From the NCBI GenBank assembly GCA_946405135.1, contig CAMJGD010000006.1:62001-126000 (forward strand): 64,000 nucleotides of DNA, given 5' to 3'. A model generated the notes under the pieces. It had not been told where the DNA came from. It ran no database searches and saw only the letters and a program-made list of their open reading frames with translations. The position numbers were made by a program, and so were the translations under genes. Shown here in pieces: positions 45,847-55,246 of this stretch. Numbering within the stretch: the first letter of the stretch is position 1; each line of letters starts with the position of its first letter. The stretch comes from an uncultured Clostridiaceae bacterium (GTDB lineage: Bacteria; Bacillota; Clostridia; Clostridiales; Clostridiaceae).

Positions 45847-47613
45847 TTATCTAAACAAATCTAAAAATCTTTGCAATAAGCTCTTATTATTCTGTTTTTC
45901 TGCTTTTATTTCTTTTTTCTCTTCTATATTTTCTATGGCTGGTGTTCGCATGATAAATTGAACTGTAGAATTTTTATTTTTGTCATTGTCTGCAAAAGAA
46001 GTGTAGGAGTCGCTGACTTTATCCCCTAAAAAGCTTTCATTTATATTCTTTTCAATAGAGATTTTCATCTTTTTGATTCCATTGTTATTGAAATCACCTA
46101 TCCCCTTCAGCACTTCCCTTTGACCACTTATTAATTTATCTATATTTTCATCTATAGAACTTGTTTCTTTATTAATTGAATTTAACCCTTTATTTATTTC
46201 TCCATAACCATCCCTAAGCTTTAAGCTACTTTCTTTCAAATACTCAAAATTATTATAAAATTTCTCTATGCCTTGTGGAAAGGAAGAACTTTGGTCAATA
46301 AATGATTTCATACCTTCTTTAGCTGAAGACATTCCTTTATTATATTCACCATAACCTTGGTATAAAAGTTTTAAGTTTTTTTCTGCATTCTCCATGCCTG
46401 CTTTAGTACCTTCCATACCTTCCTTTAATGCATTCATAGCTTGAGCTTCTTCTATAATTCCCTGTGCCATAGCCTTTACCATAGGGTCAGAACTGTCCTT
46501 CATTAACATAGCTAACTGTACTAGCTTTTGATGATTTCCTTCAAGTTGCTGCATACCTATGGATAATCCACTTATTCCGTTGCTTATACTCTTTGTTCCA
46601 TCATATAAGCTTCCTAATCCTTCATAAATATCTTTTCCTTTTGTGGATAGCTGATCAAAACCATTATATAATCCGTTTAGCCCCTGAATCATAGTGTTGC
46701 TTTCCTTTGTCAAAGCCCCTAACCCTTCACTGAATTCTTCCATACCAGAAACTATTTTACCTGAATTATCATATATACTTTTAGATGCAATATTTATATT
46801 ACCAATGCCCTGATTTAACTCTACCATACCTCCCTTAAACCTTGATGTACCATCTATCATATTGCTCATTCCCTTTTCTAAACCTTGAGAGCCTTTATCC
46901 ATAGTCTCAAGTCCCATAGTAAGTTTATCTACACTATCTCTTATATCCTGGGGAACTGAAAATTTTGCAGGTAATAAGGTTATAGTAATAGGTGCTAATC
47001 CAATATTTTTTCCATCCATCTCCAGAGTAAATTTTTGTTCTTTAGGAGGTAAAGCAATAAAATTTATAGTAGATTTTTTCCCCACTACCACTTTATTACC
47101 TTCAGACTTTATATTTTTAAATGTATCTAAATCCAATTCTACTCCTATTTGAGCCATTAGGTTAGGTTTAACTTTTTCATTTTTAGGGTTAAAATTTACA
47201 TTAAAATCTATTTTAAGGTGACCATCTTTTCCTCTTAATTCTTCTGCTTTCATCTCTTGCCCATCTAAAAAGTATTTTATTGCAATTCCTATAGGCAGAT
47301 CTTTATCTATGTCACCTTCATAGTATAGCTCCCCATTTTTAAAAGCATTTTTAGACCAAGTTATCTGATTTTCTGAAATTTTAGGTTTTACATCTCCTAC
47401 TAAATTTTTTAAGTTATTGTATAAGCCGTAATCAATATATTCCTCTAAACTATCATTTTCATATGCGTGATTTACTACTTTTATATTATTAACACTTCCA
47501 TCATTATTTAAGTTTACATATACAGTCTCATCTTTCATAACTGCTGCATGAACCGGAATATTAAGCATAATTAGACAAACTGTCAAAATTCCACTTAAAA
47601 ATATTTTTTTCAT
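45847..47613 (-). CDS. Secreted coiled-coil protein partner of the RND exporter
   Basis: A 588-residue protein with an N-terminal signal (ILTVCLIMLNIPVHA). A beta-rich region to about 190 is followed by a long helical region (about 200-530) of glycine-punctuated heptads such as GLEKGMSNMIDGTSRFKGGM and GLGSLYDGTKSISNGISGL, the X-x-x-G pattern of the YhgE/Pip group. The tail is basic (LLQRFLDLFR) and no C-terminal helix follows. It starts at ATG 47613. The gene is 31 bp after the MMPL exporter gene, so the two likely form an envelope-spanning assembly. The exact role is unknown. Confidence 0.72.
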   Translation of the reverse strand: MKKIFLSGILTVCLIMLNIPVHAAVMKDETVYVNLNNDGSVNNIKVVNHAYENDSLEEYIDYGLYNNLKNLVGDVKPKISENQITWSKNAFKNGELYYEGDIDKDLPIGIAIKYFLDGQEMKAEELRGKDGHLKIDFNVNFNPKNEKVKPNLMAQIGVELDLDTFKNIKSEGNKVVVGKKSTINFIALPPKEQKFTLEMDGKNIGLAPITITLLPAKFSVPQDIRDSVDKLTMGLETMDKGSQGLEKGMSNMIDGTSRFKGGMVELNQGIGNINIASKSIYDNSGKIVSGMEEFSEGLGALTKESNTMIQGLNGLYNGFDQLSTKGKDIYEGLGSLYDGTKSISNGISGLSIGMQQLEGNHQKLVQLAMLMKDSSDPMVKAMAQGIIEEAQAMNALKEGMEGTKAGMENAEKNLKLLYQGYGEYNKGMSSAKEGMKSFIDQSSSFPQGIEKFYNNFEYLKESSLKLRDGYGEINKGLNSINKETSSIDENIDKLISGQREVLKGIGDFNNNGIKKMKISIEKNINESFLGDKVSDSYTSFADNDKNKNSTVQFIMRTPAIENIEEKKEIKAEKQNNKSLLQRFLDLFR

Positions 47614-47644
47614 TCTATAATATCTCACTCCTATATTAATATAA

Positions 47645-49699
47645 TCAGTGTCTAGGCCATTTTATAGTGGTATACTTAATTAAAGGATTAAAAAACAAAA
47701 GCATAGCAGGTAACAAAATATAAACCAGTAATAGACTTAAAAAGGCTCCTCTTCCAATGAGCAATGTAAGCTCTGAAGCAGATTTTATGGTAGTTATAAG
47801 TGAAACACTAAAAGTTCCTGCCATTAATATTAAAGAGCTTGTAAGCACTGATCTTCCTGTGTCTTTAATGGTTTTTTCCATAGCTTCAAGAGGGAGCATG
47901 CTTTCAAGGTTTTCTCTATACCTGCTAGTAACTAATATAGCGTAATCTACTGTGGCACCAAGCTGAATTGCACCTATTATAATAAAGCTTATAAAATTTA
48001 AGGTTATACCTTGAAAATAAGGTATACTCAAATTAATCCATATGCCTAATTGAATTACAAAAATTAATATTAAAGGAAGCATAATAGACTTAAATGTAAC
48101 CATAAGAATTAATCCTATGATTATGGTAGAAATAATATTAACATTACTAAAATCCTTAGAGGTGACTTCCTTTAAATCTGAATATACTGCAGGCTCTCCT
48201 GTGAGATACCACTCTTTGTAATATTTTGAAGCCATTTTTGAAATCTCTTTTATACCTTCTGAGGTTTCTTTTCCTTCTATGTCATAATTTAAATTCAAAA
48301 TATAATAAGTATATTTGTCACTTTCAAAAGTATCCTTTACTTCCCTAGGAATCATCATATCTGGTATGGTTTCATCTATCATGGAGTAAATTCCCTCTAC
48401 AGATTCAATTCCCTCCATAGACTTAATATCCTGTATTAAGCTTTTTATCTTTGTTTTATCCCCTTTAGGTATTACTAGTATCAATTCATTGTTTTTCCCA
48501 AACACCTGTCTAATTTTATTATTAGAAACTACAGACTTAGATTTGCTCCATAAAGTTTTTTCTGTGGAATAATAGTATTGAAGCTTTGATTGTGCTAAAA
48601 ATGCAGGAACTGCTATTAATGCAGCTAAAATCAGTACTACATATCTTAAACTCACAGACCACTTTGAAATTTTATTAAATTGGGGAAGAAGAATTTTATG
48701 CTTGTATCTACTAAATCTCTCTTCTGTCACCAGTATTAGACAAGGCATTAAGGTTACTACACATAAGAGGCTTAAAAGTACCCCCTTAGCAAGTACAAAT
48801 CCCATGTCTTTTCCCATACCATATTTCATTGCCGCCAAAGCAAGAAATCCGCCTACAGTAGTTAACGCACTGGCAGAAACAGAGCTGAAGGTCTTTTCTA
48901 TAGCTACTATCATAGCTTCCTTCTTATCCTTGCTATTTAGTTCTTCGTGAAATCTGTTAAATAAAAATATGGAATAATCCATGGAAACAGCTAATTGCAA
49001 AATGCTTGCCACAGCATGAGTATTAGAAGATACTTTTCCAAAGATTAAATTAGTCCCCATATTTATAGCTATGGCTGTACCTATAGTGATAAAAAATAAA
49101 ATTGGTTCATAATAAGAGCTTGAAGATAGCAGCAAAATAATAGATATTATTATAAATGCCACTAGAGAATAGTAGAGTATTTCTTTTGATGTGGTATCTT
49201 GCATATCCTTGGAAGTAGTCGCTTGACCACCTAAATAGTATTCACCGCTTGTGATTTTTTCTATTTGGTCTAGTGCTTTACTTGTACTTAAGTCATCATT
49301 TCCCTCTAGAAACTGAATCTGAAGTAAACTATAATCTTCCTTTATAAATCTTTTAGATATATTTTTATCCATAAATTCCCTAGGTTTATTGATATCTTCT
49401 ACGTCATCTAACCATATAACATCTTTAACTCCAGGAATGTTTTTAATTTCATTTTTTAAATTTTTTATCTCGTAAAATTCTTTGCCCTTTACCATAAGAG
49501 CAGCAGTACCTTTAATATTAAATTCCTTTTGCAGTATATCTCTTCCTTTTATAGATTCCATATCTTTAGGTAAATAGGAACTTAAATCATATTCTATGAA
49601 AACAAAATTCCTAACTACCAGAGATAATACAACAATAATTATATAGAATATAATTATTAATTTTTTATGGTTTACAATAAAATTTGCAAACTTTCTCAT
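47645..49699 (-). CDS. MMPL/RND-superfamily exporter
   Basis: A 684-residue membrane protein with two repeats of six helices, each preceded by an extracytoplasmic domain (about 35-165 and 370-510). The MMPL/HAE2 features are LQLAVSMDYSIFLFNRFHEE and IQLGATVDYAILVTSRYRENL, each with an Asp in helix 4 for proton coupling. It starts at ATG 49699 after AAAGGAG. The adjacent TetR gene is separately terminated. Substrates may be lipids or amphipathic drugs; none can be set from sequence. Confidence 0.9.
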   Translation of the reverse strand: MRKFANFIVNHKKLIIIFYIIIVVLSLVVRNFVFIEYDLSSYLPKDMESIKGRDILQKEFNIKGTAALMVKGKEFYEIKNLKNEIKNIPGVKDVIWLDDVEDINKPREFMDKNISKRFIKEDYSLLQIQFLEGNDDLSTSKALDQIEKITSGEYYLGGQATTSKDMQDTTSKEILYYSLVAFIIISIILLLSSSSYYEPILFFITIGTAIAINMGTNLIFGKVSSNTHAVASILQLAVSMDYSIFLFNRFHEELNSKDKKEAMIVAIEKTFSSVSASALTTVGGFLALAAMKYGMGKDMGFVLAKGVLLSLLCVVTLMPCLILVTEERFSRYKHKILLPQFNKISKWSVSLRYVVLILAALIAVPAFLAQSKLQYYYSTEKTLWSKSKSVVSNNKIRQVFGKNNELILVIPKGDKTKIKSLIQDIKSMEGIESVEGIYSMIDETIPDMMIPREVKDTFESDKYTYYILNLNYDIEGKETSEGIKEISKMASKYYKEWYLTGEPAVYSDLKEVTSKDFSNVNIISTIIIGLILMVTFKSIMLPLILIFVIQLGIWINLSIPYFQGITLNFISFIIIGAIQLGATVDYAILVTSRYRENLESMLPLEAMEKTIKDTGRSVLTSSLILMAGTFSVSLITTIKSASELTLLIGRGAFLSLLLVYILLPAMLLFFNPLIKYTTIKWPRH

Positions 49700-49722
49700 A
49701 TATGCTCCTTTCTATAAATCTT

Positions 49723-49743
49723 ATTTAAACAAGCGTTTTAAAT
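49723..49743. promoter_or_regulatory. Candidate TetR operator before the RND exporter
   Basis: ATTTAAA and TTTAAAT are 7-bp arms separated by 7 bp, 24 bp before the exporter start. The size fits a TetR dimer site, but the arms are all A/T. Confidence 0.35.
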
Positions 49744-49797
49744 ATCTGTTTTAATACTACCATATTCAAAATTTTCAGTCAATATACGAAATGTAAA

Positions 49798-49840
49798 AAG
49801 CTTGTTATTTCAAATAAATATTTTTTAAAATAACAAGCTT
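49798..49840. terminator. Terminator of the TetR gene
   Basis: AAAGCTTGTTATTT pairs with AAAATAACAAGCTT (13 pairs) around a loop of about 16 bases, just after the TetR stop on the minus strand. Confidence 0.7.
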
Positions 49841-49853
49841 CCTTTTACTTGTA

Positions 49854-50459
49854 CTAATTTTTTAATGCCGTATTTACAAGCAGGTTTATATATTCATCTA
49901 ACTCATTAGGAGAATTTATATCAGCTATGCTTTCTCTTTTTCCGAAAGTATTTGCTACTAGAAGATTTACCACTGGTCCTAGCACTCCAGAAAAGACTTG
50001 TAAATACTTATAATTTAATATCTTTTTATCTTTTATCCCTGTGGCCTCTGATATTATATCTTCCACCGCAGCTTGTATTTCCCTATTAACATAAATCTTT
50101 TGAATTAATACAGGGCTATAACTCTTATCTTCCGTAGTAATATTAACTATTAATCCTACAATTGCGGGATACTTGAACATAAAATTTAATAAACTTTTAG
50201 CCCATTGTATCAATTTTTCTGTATTATCTAATTTTTTACTGGCTAATATTTCATATTGGTCATCATACAGTAATCCTGAATAATAATTTTCAACTTCTTT
50301 AAGAAGATTATTTTTATTACCAAAGTAATAATTTATGGCTGCTACGTTCACTCCAGCTTTTTCTGCAATCTCTCTTGTGGTTACTTCTCCTTTTAGTCCA
50401 ACTATATCTATGGCTGCCTGAAGTATTTTTCCTCTAGTATCTAAAATATCATTCCCCAT
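49854..50459 (-). CDS. TetR-family regulator of the RND exporter
   Basis: A 201-residue regulator with an N-terminal HTH (about 8-55; GKILQAAIDIVGLKGEVTTREIAEKAGVNVAAINYYFGNK). The rest is the helical ligand and dimer domain. I start it at ATG 50459 after GAGGTGG; the upstream ATG at 50477 lies before that site. The same strand and position directly before the exporter suggest local control, though a terminator separates the two. Confidence 0.9.
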   Translation of the reverse strand: MGNDILDTRGKILQAAIDIVGLKGEVTTREIAEKAGVNVAAINYYFGNKNNLLKEVENYYSGLLYDDQYEILASKKLDNTEKLIQWAKSLLNFMFKYPAIVGLIVNITTEDKSYSPVLIQKIYVNREIQAAVEDIISEATGIKDKKILNYKYLQVFSGVLGPVVNLLVANTFGKRESIADINSPNELDEYINLLVNTALKN

Positions 50460-50657
50460 TCTCAACCACCTCATCAAAAGTTTGATTAAGCATTACTATA
50501 TAATATGCTATCATAATTGCATTCAAATTAAAATAATAAATAATGCTTTAATATGATATGTTGTTCACTACCATTCAATACGAAGATTTAGTTTTAAATT
50601 AAATTGCAATAATTTTACTTAATATTTTAAATATTGAAAAATAATTATTTTTTATAA

Positions 50658-50686
50658 TTGACATAGAAGAAAATCTTCACTATTAT
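50658..50686 (+). promoter_or_regulatory. Promoter of the surface GHL10 gene
   Basis: TTGACA (50658-50663) and TATTAT (50681-50686) are 17 bp apart, about 70 bp before the start codon. Confidence 0.7.
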
Positions 50687-50759
50687 AAATATGTAGGTAT
50701 TAATATTTTTTATATATTATACCTTTTTTTACAAAATTATATTAAGGAGGATTGAATTA

Positions 50760-53700
50760 ATGAAAAGGGTATTATCTGCACTTTTAAGTCTCTTTTTTGT
50801 TTTATCCATGATTCCATTAAAAGTTATGGCTCAAACCCAAGTTGTAAACGTTATAGCTCAAAATGGAAATAAAATGGTTGTAGATGGACAAAATAGACCT
50901 ATCCAAGCTGGAGGAGAACTCATTCTCTTTACAAGAGAAAATTCCAGTGATTTAACTGACAATAATCCATGGTGCGCTGCGGCCATAGTTGATTATGAGA
51001 AAGGTGACTATGTCGTTAAAGAAATCGTTAACAGGCAAGGGGCAGTAAAAATTCCTTACAACGGTTTTGTATTATTTGGTCATGACGCTAAAGAAAAATG
51101 GATTAATGATAATCTAAAAGTAGGAGAAAAAGTAACTATAGAAAACTATACCCTACCTCAACCTGTTTTATATAAATACTTAATCAGAGAAAATGGTGAT
51201 AAGTTTCTAATTAACAATTTAAATTCTACTAGAGAAAATAATTCTATTTCTGTGTTTACGGCAGAATATGGAAACACAACCTCTAAATTTGATAAAGATA
51301 CTTTAGAAATAGTAGTGTCCAACGGCATAGTTGTTTCTAAAAATAATGAAGGTTCAAAAGGCACTTATATACCTTCTAATGGATATGTGATTTCATTTTC
51401 AGGCTCAGAAAAACCTAAAGGTGAAAATTTATTTATAGGTGAAAAAGTTAGTCTTTCAAATATAAATATTAAAGTAATACCTGAAAAGTATATTAAAATA
51501 AAAGACCTAATAGTTGAAATTACAGGCTTTAATGTAGAAAGAGGAGGCAATGCTGTTGTAATATATGACTCTTCCTTTGGCAAAACCACCAACACTAACG
51601 CCTGGGGTATGGAGATTACTGTAGTAGATGGTAAAATAGCCTCTATTAAATCTCAGGATGGAAATCCTAATAACAGCATAATACCAGATAATGGACAAGT
51701 CATTTCCATTCACATTGGTAACCCTGATTTTAAGGATATTCAATCTCTTGCCAAGGTAGGAGACGAAATAAAAATAGTTACAGATAATTTAACACTATAT
51801 AAAGCTGGAAAAATCTCTTTTGATGCCTTTAATCCAAAGTCAAGAGAAGATAATCCTGCTGGCTGGGATGATGCAGGTAAAAGACCTTATCCTGGACATA
51901 GAGGAACAGATCAGTTAATAGTTTATGATAAAAATTACGGAAGTGCTACTACTGGTACAAATATATATGGATATGAAGTTACAGTTAATGAGGAAAATAA
52001 AGTAGTAAAGGTTGGCGGTAATAATTCAGCTATACCTGAAAAAGGATATGTACTATCAGGTCATGGTGCAAAAGATAAATGGTTAAAAGATAATGTTACC
52101 GTTGGTTCTACTATAGTGATGAATAAGGATAGCAAAGAAATACTTGCAATATTTACTCCTCAATCTATAATAGATTATTTAAACATTTCTTTAAGCAATA
52201 CTATATCTGCTTATGAGTCATCTAAAAATGAGTTTAGAGATATACCTTATGCAGAAATAGAAAAACGTATAGCAAACAGTAAAAATATAATAAAAGAAGC
52301 CAGTAGTAAAATAGAAAATTTTGATTTTGATTCATTAAAAACTTTAATAAAGGACTTTGAAGAAGAAATGGATGAAATTTTCTATTTAAATACTGAATCA
52401 AGAAAAGTAGAATTTAGAAGTGTATGGATAAGACCAAAAGAAACAAATATAGAACAAGTACGCGCCAAATTAGATAACCTAGCTAAGTATAACATAAATA
52501 CAGTATATCTTGAGACTTGGTTTAATGGATATCCCATATTCCCTACAGACAATGCCATAACAAAACAAAATCCAATGTACAATGGTTTTGATGTTTTCAA
52601 GGCATATATAGAAGAAGGTAAAAAAAGAGGTATGGATACCCACGCTTGGGTTGAAAACTTCTTTATAGGTGTAAGTTCTGCAGATAACGGCGGTCCTGTT
52701 CATGAAAAAAAACCTGAGTGGAGCCTTATCAGTAGAAAAGGTGATGACTTTGAACAAGTAGGAGAAGAAAAATATTACTTTATAAATCCTGCACTGCCAG
52801 AGGCTAGAGATTTTGTGATGAGTATATACCATGAAATAATAGATAAATATGATATAGCAGGATTACAGGTAGACTATGTCCGTTATCCTGATGCTCATGA
52901 TGGCAGCAATGATTTTGGCTATGATAAATATACAAGAGATTTATTTAAAGCTAAATATGGTATAGATCCTATAGTAATAAATAAAGAACATAATCTTTGG
53001 GATACTTGGTGTAAATTTAGAGCAGAATTTATAAATACCTTTGTTCACAGAGTGTCTAGTGAATTAAAAGCAAAGAAACCTAACTTACAGATTTCAGCAG
53101 ACGTTTGGCCAAACTATGAATTTGGACCAACTACTTTAATGCAAGAGCCTAAAGATTGGGTATCTAAGTCATGCATAGACAACCTAGTGCCTATGTCTTA
53201 TATGGAATTTGGTGTAACTACAGATACACAAAACACTTTAGATTTTACTTATGATAAATGTTATGCAACTATGGGGGTTTCTGCCTACAGCTTTTGTAGT
53301 CAAAAGAGTTTAGTCAGACAGATCTCTGAAGGTTCAAGACATCTAGCTGACGGTACTGCTATATTTGAATATGAGTCAATGATGGCTAGCGGTTATGGAG
53401 ATAGTTTAATAAAATCTGTTTACAGAAATAAAGCTATAGCACCAGATAAAGATATACAAAAATCAAGTTCATTATTATTACAGGAACTTTCAAGAAAAAT
53501 CCAAGAGATATATGTTCCCCATAACGGAATGTCTGCAAAAAATGCTTCCAAATACGCAGAAGACATTGATGATATATTAAATTATATTAAAACTTCAGAT
53601 TATGGAAAAGCTCTTAGAGACCTTAACAAATTAGAAGAAGCCTTAACTCAGGACAAGGATACTAATAAAGAAGTCCTCAATAGAATGGCTGAAAGCTTAA

Positions 53701-53939
53701 ACTTTGCTCAAAGAATATTAAAAAAAGCTGGTATCACTGCTAGTAGTGATGATATAAAAGATGAAGATAATAACAAAACTTCTGTAGATAAACCCACTAA
53801 GGAAGTTAACACTGATTCAAAAATAAGCTCTCCACTACCAAAAACCGGGAACCTATTTGGTAATTTTTTACTAATAACTATAGGTTCATTCAGCTTAGCA
53901 CTTGGCATAGCATTAAAAAAATCTAGAACTCTCTCTTAA
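50760..53939 (+). CDS. LPXTG-anchored surface protein with four repeats and a GHL10 hydrolase domain
   Basis: A 1059-residue secreted protein. Signal peptide is about 1-24 (PLKVMAQ end). Four diverged repeats of about 100 residues cover about 28-465; the clearest blocks are GFVLFGHDAKEKWINDN and GYVLSGHGAKDKWLKDN. A helical linker precedes the DUF187/GHL10 barrel (about 545-870): EFRSVWIRPKETNIEQV, HAWVENFFIG and YDIAGLQVDYVRYPDAH. A helical region follows, then LPKTG at about 1026, a hydrophobic stretch and KKSR, which is a sortase anchor. It would hydrolyse a surface or environmental polysaccharide. The sortase is not in the window. Confidence 0.88.
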   Translation: MKRVLSALLSLFFVLSMIPLKVMAQTQVVNVIAQNGNKMVVDGQNRPIQAGGELILFTRENSSDLTDNNPWCAAAIVDYEKGDYVVKEIVNRQGAVKIPYNGFVLFGHDAKEKWINDNLKVGEKVTIENYTLPQPVLYKYLIRENGDKFLINNLNSTRENNSISVFTAEYGNTTSKFDKDTLEIVVSNGIVVSKNNEGSKGTYIPSNGYVISFSGSEKPKGENLFIGEKVSLSNINIKVIPEKYIKIKDLIVEITGFNVERGGNAVVIYDSSFGKTTNTNAWGMEITVVDGKIASIKSQDGNPNNSIIPDNGQVISIHIGNPDFKDIQSLAKVGDEIKIVTDNLTLYKAGKISFDAFNPKSREDNPAGWDDAGKRPYPGHRGTDQLIVYDKNYGSATTGTNIYGYEVTVNEENKVVKVGGNNSAIPEKGYVLSGHGAKDKWLKDNVTVGSTIVMNKDSKEILAIFTPQSIIDYLNISLSNTISAYESSKNEFRDIPYAEIEKRIANSKNIIKEASSKIENFDFDSLKTLIKDFEEEMDEIFYLNTESRKVEFRSVWIRPKETNIEQVRAKLDNLAKYNINTVYLETWFNGYPIFPTDNAITKQNPMYNGFDVFKAYIEEGKKRGMDTHAWVENFFIGVSSADNGGPVHEKKPEWSLISRKGDDFEQVGEEKYYFINPALPEARDFVMSIYHEIIDKYDIAGLQVDYVRYPDAHDGSNDFGYDKYTRDLFKAKYGIDPIVINKEHNLWDTWCKFRAEFINTFVHRVSSELKAKKPNLQISADVWPNYEFGPTTLMQEPKDWVSKSCIDNLVPMSYMEFGVTTDTQNTLDFTYDKCYATMGVSAYSFCSQKSLVRQISEGSRHLADGTAIFEYESMMASGYGDSLIKSVYRNKAIAPDKDIQKSSSLLLQELSRKIQEIYVPHNGMSAKNASKYAEDIDDILNYIKTSDYGKALRDLNKLEEALTQDKDTNKEVLNRMAESLNFAQRILKKAGITASSDDIKDEDNNKTSVDKPTKEVNTDSKISSPLPKTGNLFGNFLLITIGSFSLALGIALKKSRTLS

Positions 53940-53954
53940 ATAAATATAAAATGG

Positions 53955-53997
53955 AATGCCCTAATAGCTTATTATATGCTTATAGGGCATTTCTTTT
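53955..53997 (+). terminator. Terminator after the surface GHL10 gene
   Basis: AATGCCCTAATAGC pairs with GCTTATAGGGCATT with one bulge, followed by TTCTTTTATTT. Confidence 0.75.
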
Positions 53998-54145
53998 ATT
54001 TATAATAAATTTTATTATAACAGTAATCAGAACCTTATCTAATTTTCTAAACACTATTAAGACTCATTATTTTAAACTACTTAGTATTTGTCATAGATGC
54101 TATTAATGTTTATAATTATCTTAAAGAATTTAAGGAGGCAGTTTT

Positions 54146-55045
54146 ATGAAAATTGGAATAATTGGTTTAGGCAATATAGCACAAAAAGCTTATTTACCAG
54201 TGATTACTGCTATGGAAAATTTAGAGCTTGTTCTATGCACTAGAAATGAAAACACATTAAATAAACTTTCTAAAAAGTACAGAATACCTACTGCAGTAAA
54301 AACTATAGACGAGTTAATAGCAAGTGGAATTGATGCAGCTTTTGTTCACACTTCTACTGAATCTCACTTTGATATAGTAAAAAAACTTCTTCTAAATGGA
54401 ATTAATGTTTATGTAGATAAACCTTTGTCCTATAGCTATGATGAAGCTTTAGAACTTGCAGATTTATCTCAAAAGGCTGGTAAAATACTTATGGTAGGCT
54501 TTAACAGAAGATTTGCACCTATGTATAAAAACCTTAAAAATGAAGAAAATCCAAATATAATTCTAATTCAGAAAAATAGAGTTGCTTTGCCCAACAATGC
54601 TAGAACATTTATTTATGATGACTTCATACATGTTGTAGATACTATGCGCTTTATGATGGGAAAACCTTTTGAAGATATTCATATTAGGTTTCTAAATAAA
54701 GATGACAAACTTTATAACATAGTACTTGAACTGTCTAATGAAAGCACTACAGCTATTGGAATAATGAATAGGGACAGCGGTGCTTCCGAAGAAGTAGTAG
54801 AATATATGTGCCCAGGGCATAAATTTATTGTAAAAGATTTAGTAAGCACTACTCACCTTGAGAATAATAATAAAAATATTTTAAAGTTTAATGATTGGGA
54901 TCCCACATTATATAGACGGGGATTTTATCAAATAGTAGAACACTTCTTAAATTGTGTTAAAAACAATGAAATGCCTGTACCTTCCATACAGGATTCATTA
55001 ATTACTCATGAAATATGTGAAAAGCTTGTAAATAAATTAGAATAG
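54146..55045 (+). CDS. Gfo/Idh/MocA-family oxidoreductase (short)
   Basis: A 299-residue NAD(P)-binding protein. The Rossmann fold opens IGIIGLGNIAQKAYLPVI, and the sugar-dehydrogenase block is VDKPLSYSYDEALELADL, with the Lys of the xKP motif. The C-terminal domain is shorter than in the copy at 30858, with YDDFIHVVDTMRFMMGKP as the Asp/His block. It starts at ATG 54146 after AAGGAGG. It is monocistronic with its own terminator. It could act on the sugars released by the neighbouring hydrolases; this is context only. Confidence 0.87.
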   Translation: MKIGIIGLGNIAQKAYLPVITAMENLELVLCTRNENTLNKLSKKYRIPTAVKTIDELIASGIDAAFVHTSTESHFDIVKKLLLNGINVYVDKPLSYSYDEALELADLSQKAGKILMVGFNRRFAPMYKNLKNEENPNIILIQKNRVALPNNARTFIYDDFIHVVDTMRFMMGKPFEDIHIRFLNKDDKLYNIVLELSNESTTAIGIMNRDSGASEEVVEYMCPGHKFIVKDLVSTTHLENNNKNILKFNDWDPTLYRRGFYQIVEHFLNCVKNNEMPVPSIQDSLITHEICEKLVNKLE

Positions 55046-55054
55046 ATATTCTAT

Positions 55055-55092
55055 AAAAATAACTAAGACTGAAACTGGTCTTAGTTATTTTT
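55055..55092. terminator. Terminator after the short Gfo/Idh gene
   Basis: AAAAATAACTAAGAC and GTCTTAGTTATTTTT form a 15-bp perfect stem with an 8-base loop. Confidence 0.9.
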
Positions 55093-55162
55093 ATGTGCAT
55101 TAAAACTTATAGATTCTTTTTAATACATACTTACGCAAATCCTTATTTGCAAAGCTAAGATA

Positions 55163-55189
55163 ACATAATTACTTCTATTGCATATTATA
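55163..55189 (+). promoter_or_regulatory. Sigma-K-like promoter of the coat oxidase
   Basis: AC at 55163-55164 and CATATTATA at 55181-55189 fit AC-N16-CATAnnnTA, the mother-cell sigma-K pattern. No good sigma-A promoter is seen in the same region. A spore-coat role for the following gene makes the match meaningful, but short consensus sequences occur by chance in AT-rich DNA. Confidence 0.45.
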
Positions 55190-55246
55190 TATTAAAAAAT
55201 CTACAGATTATATAACAGAAAACTACTGAAAAAGGATGTGATACTA

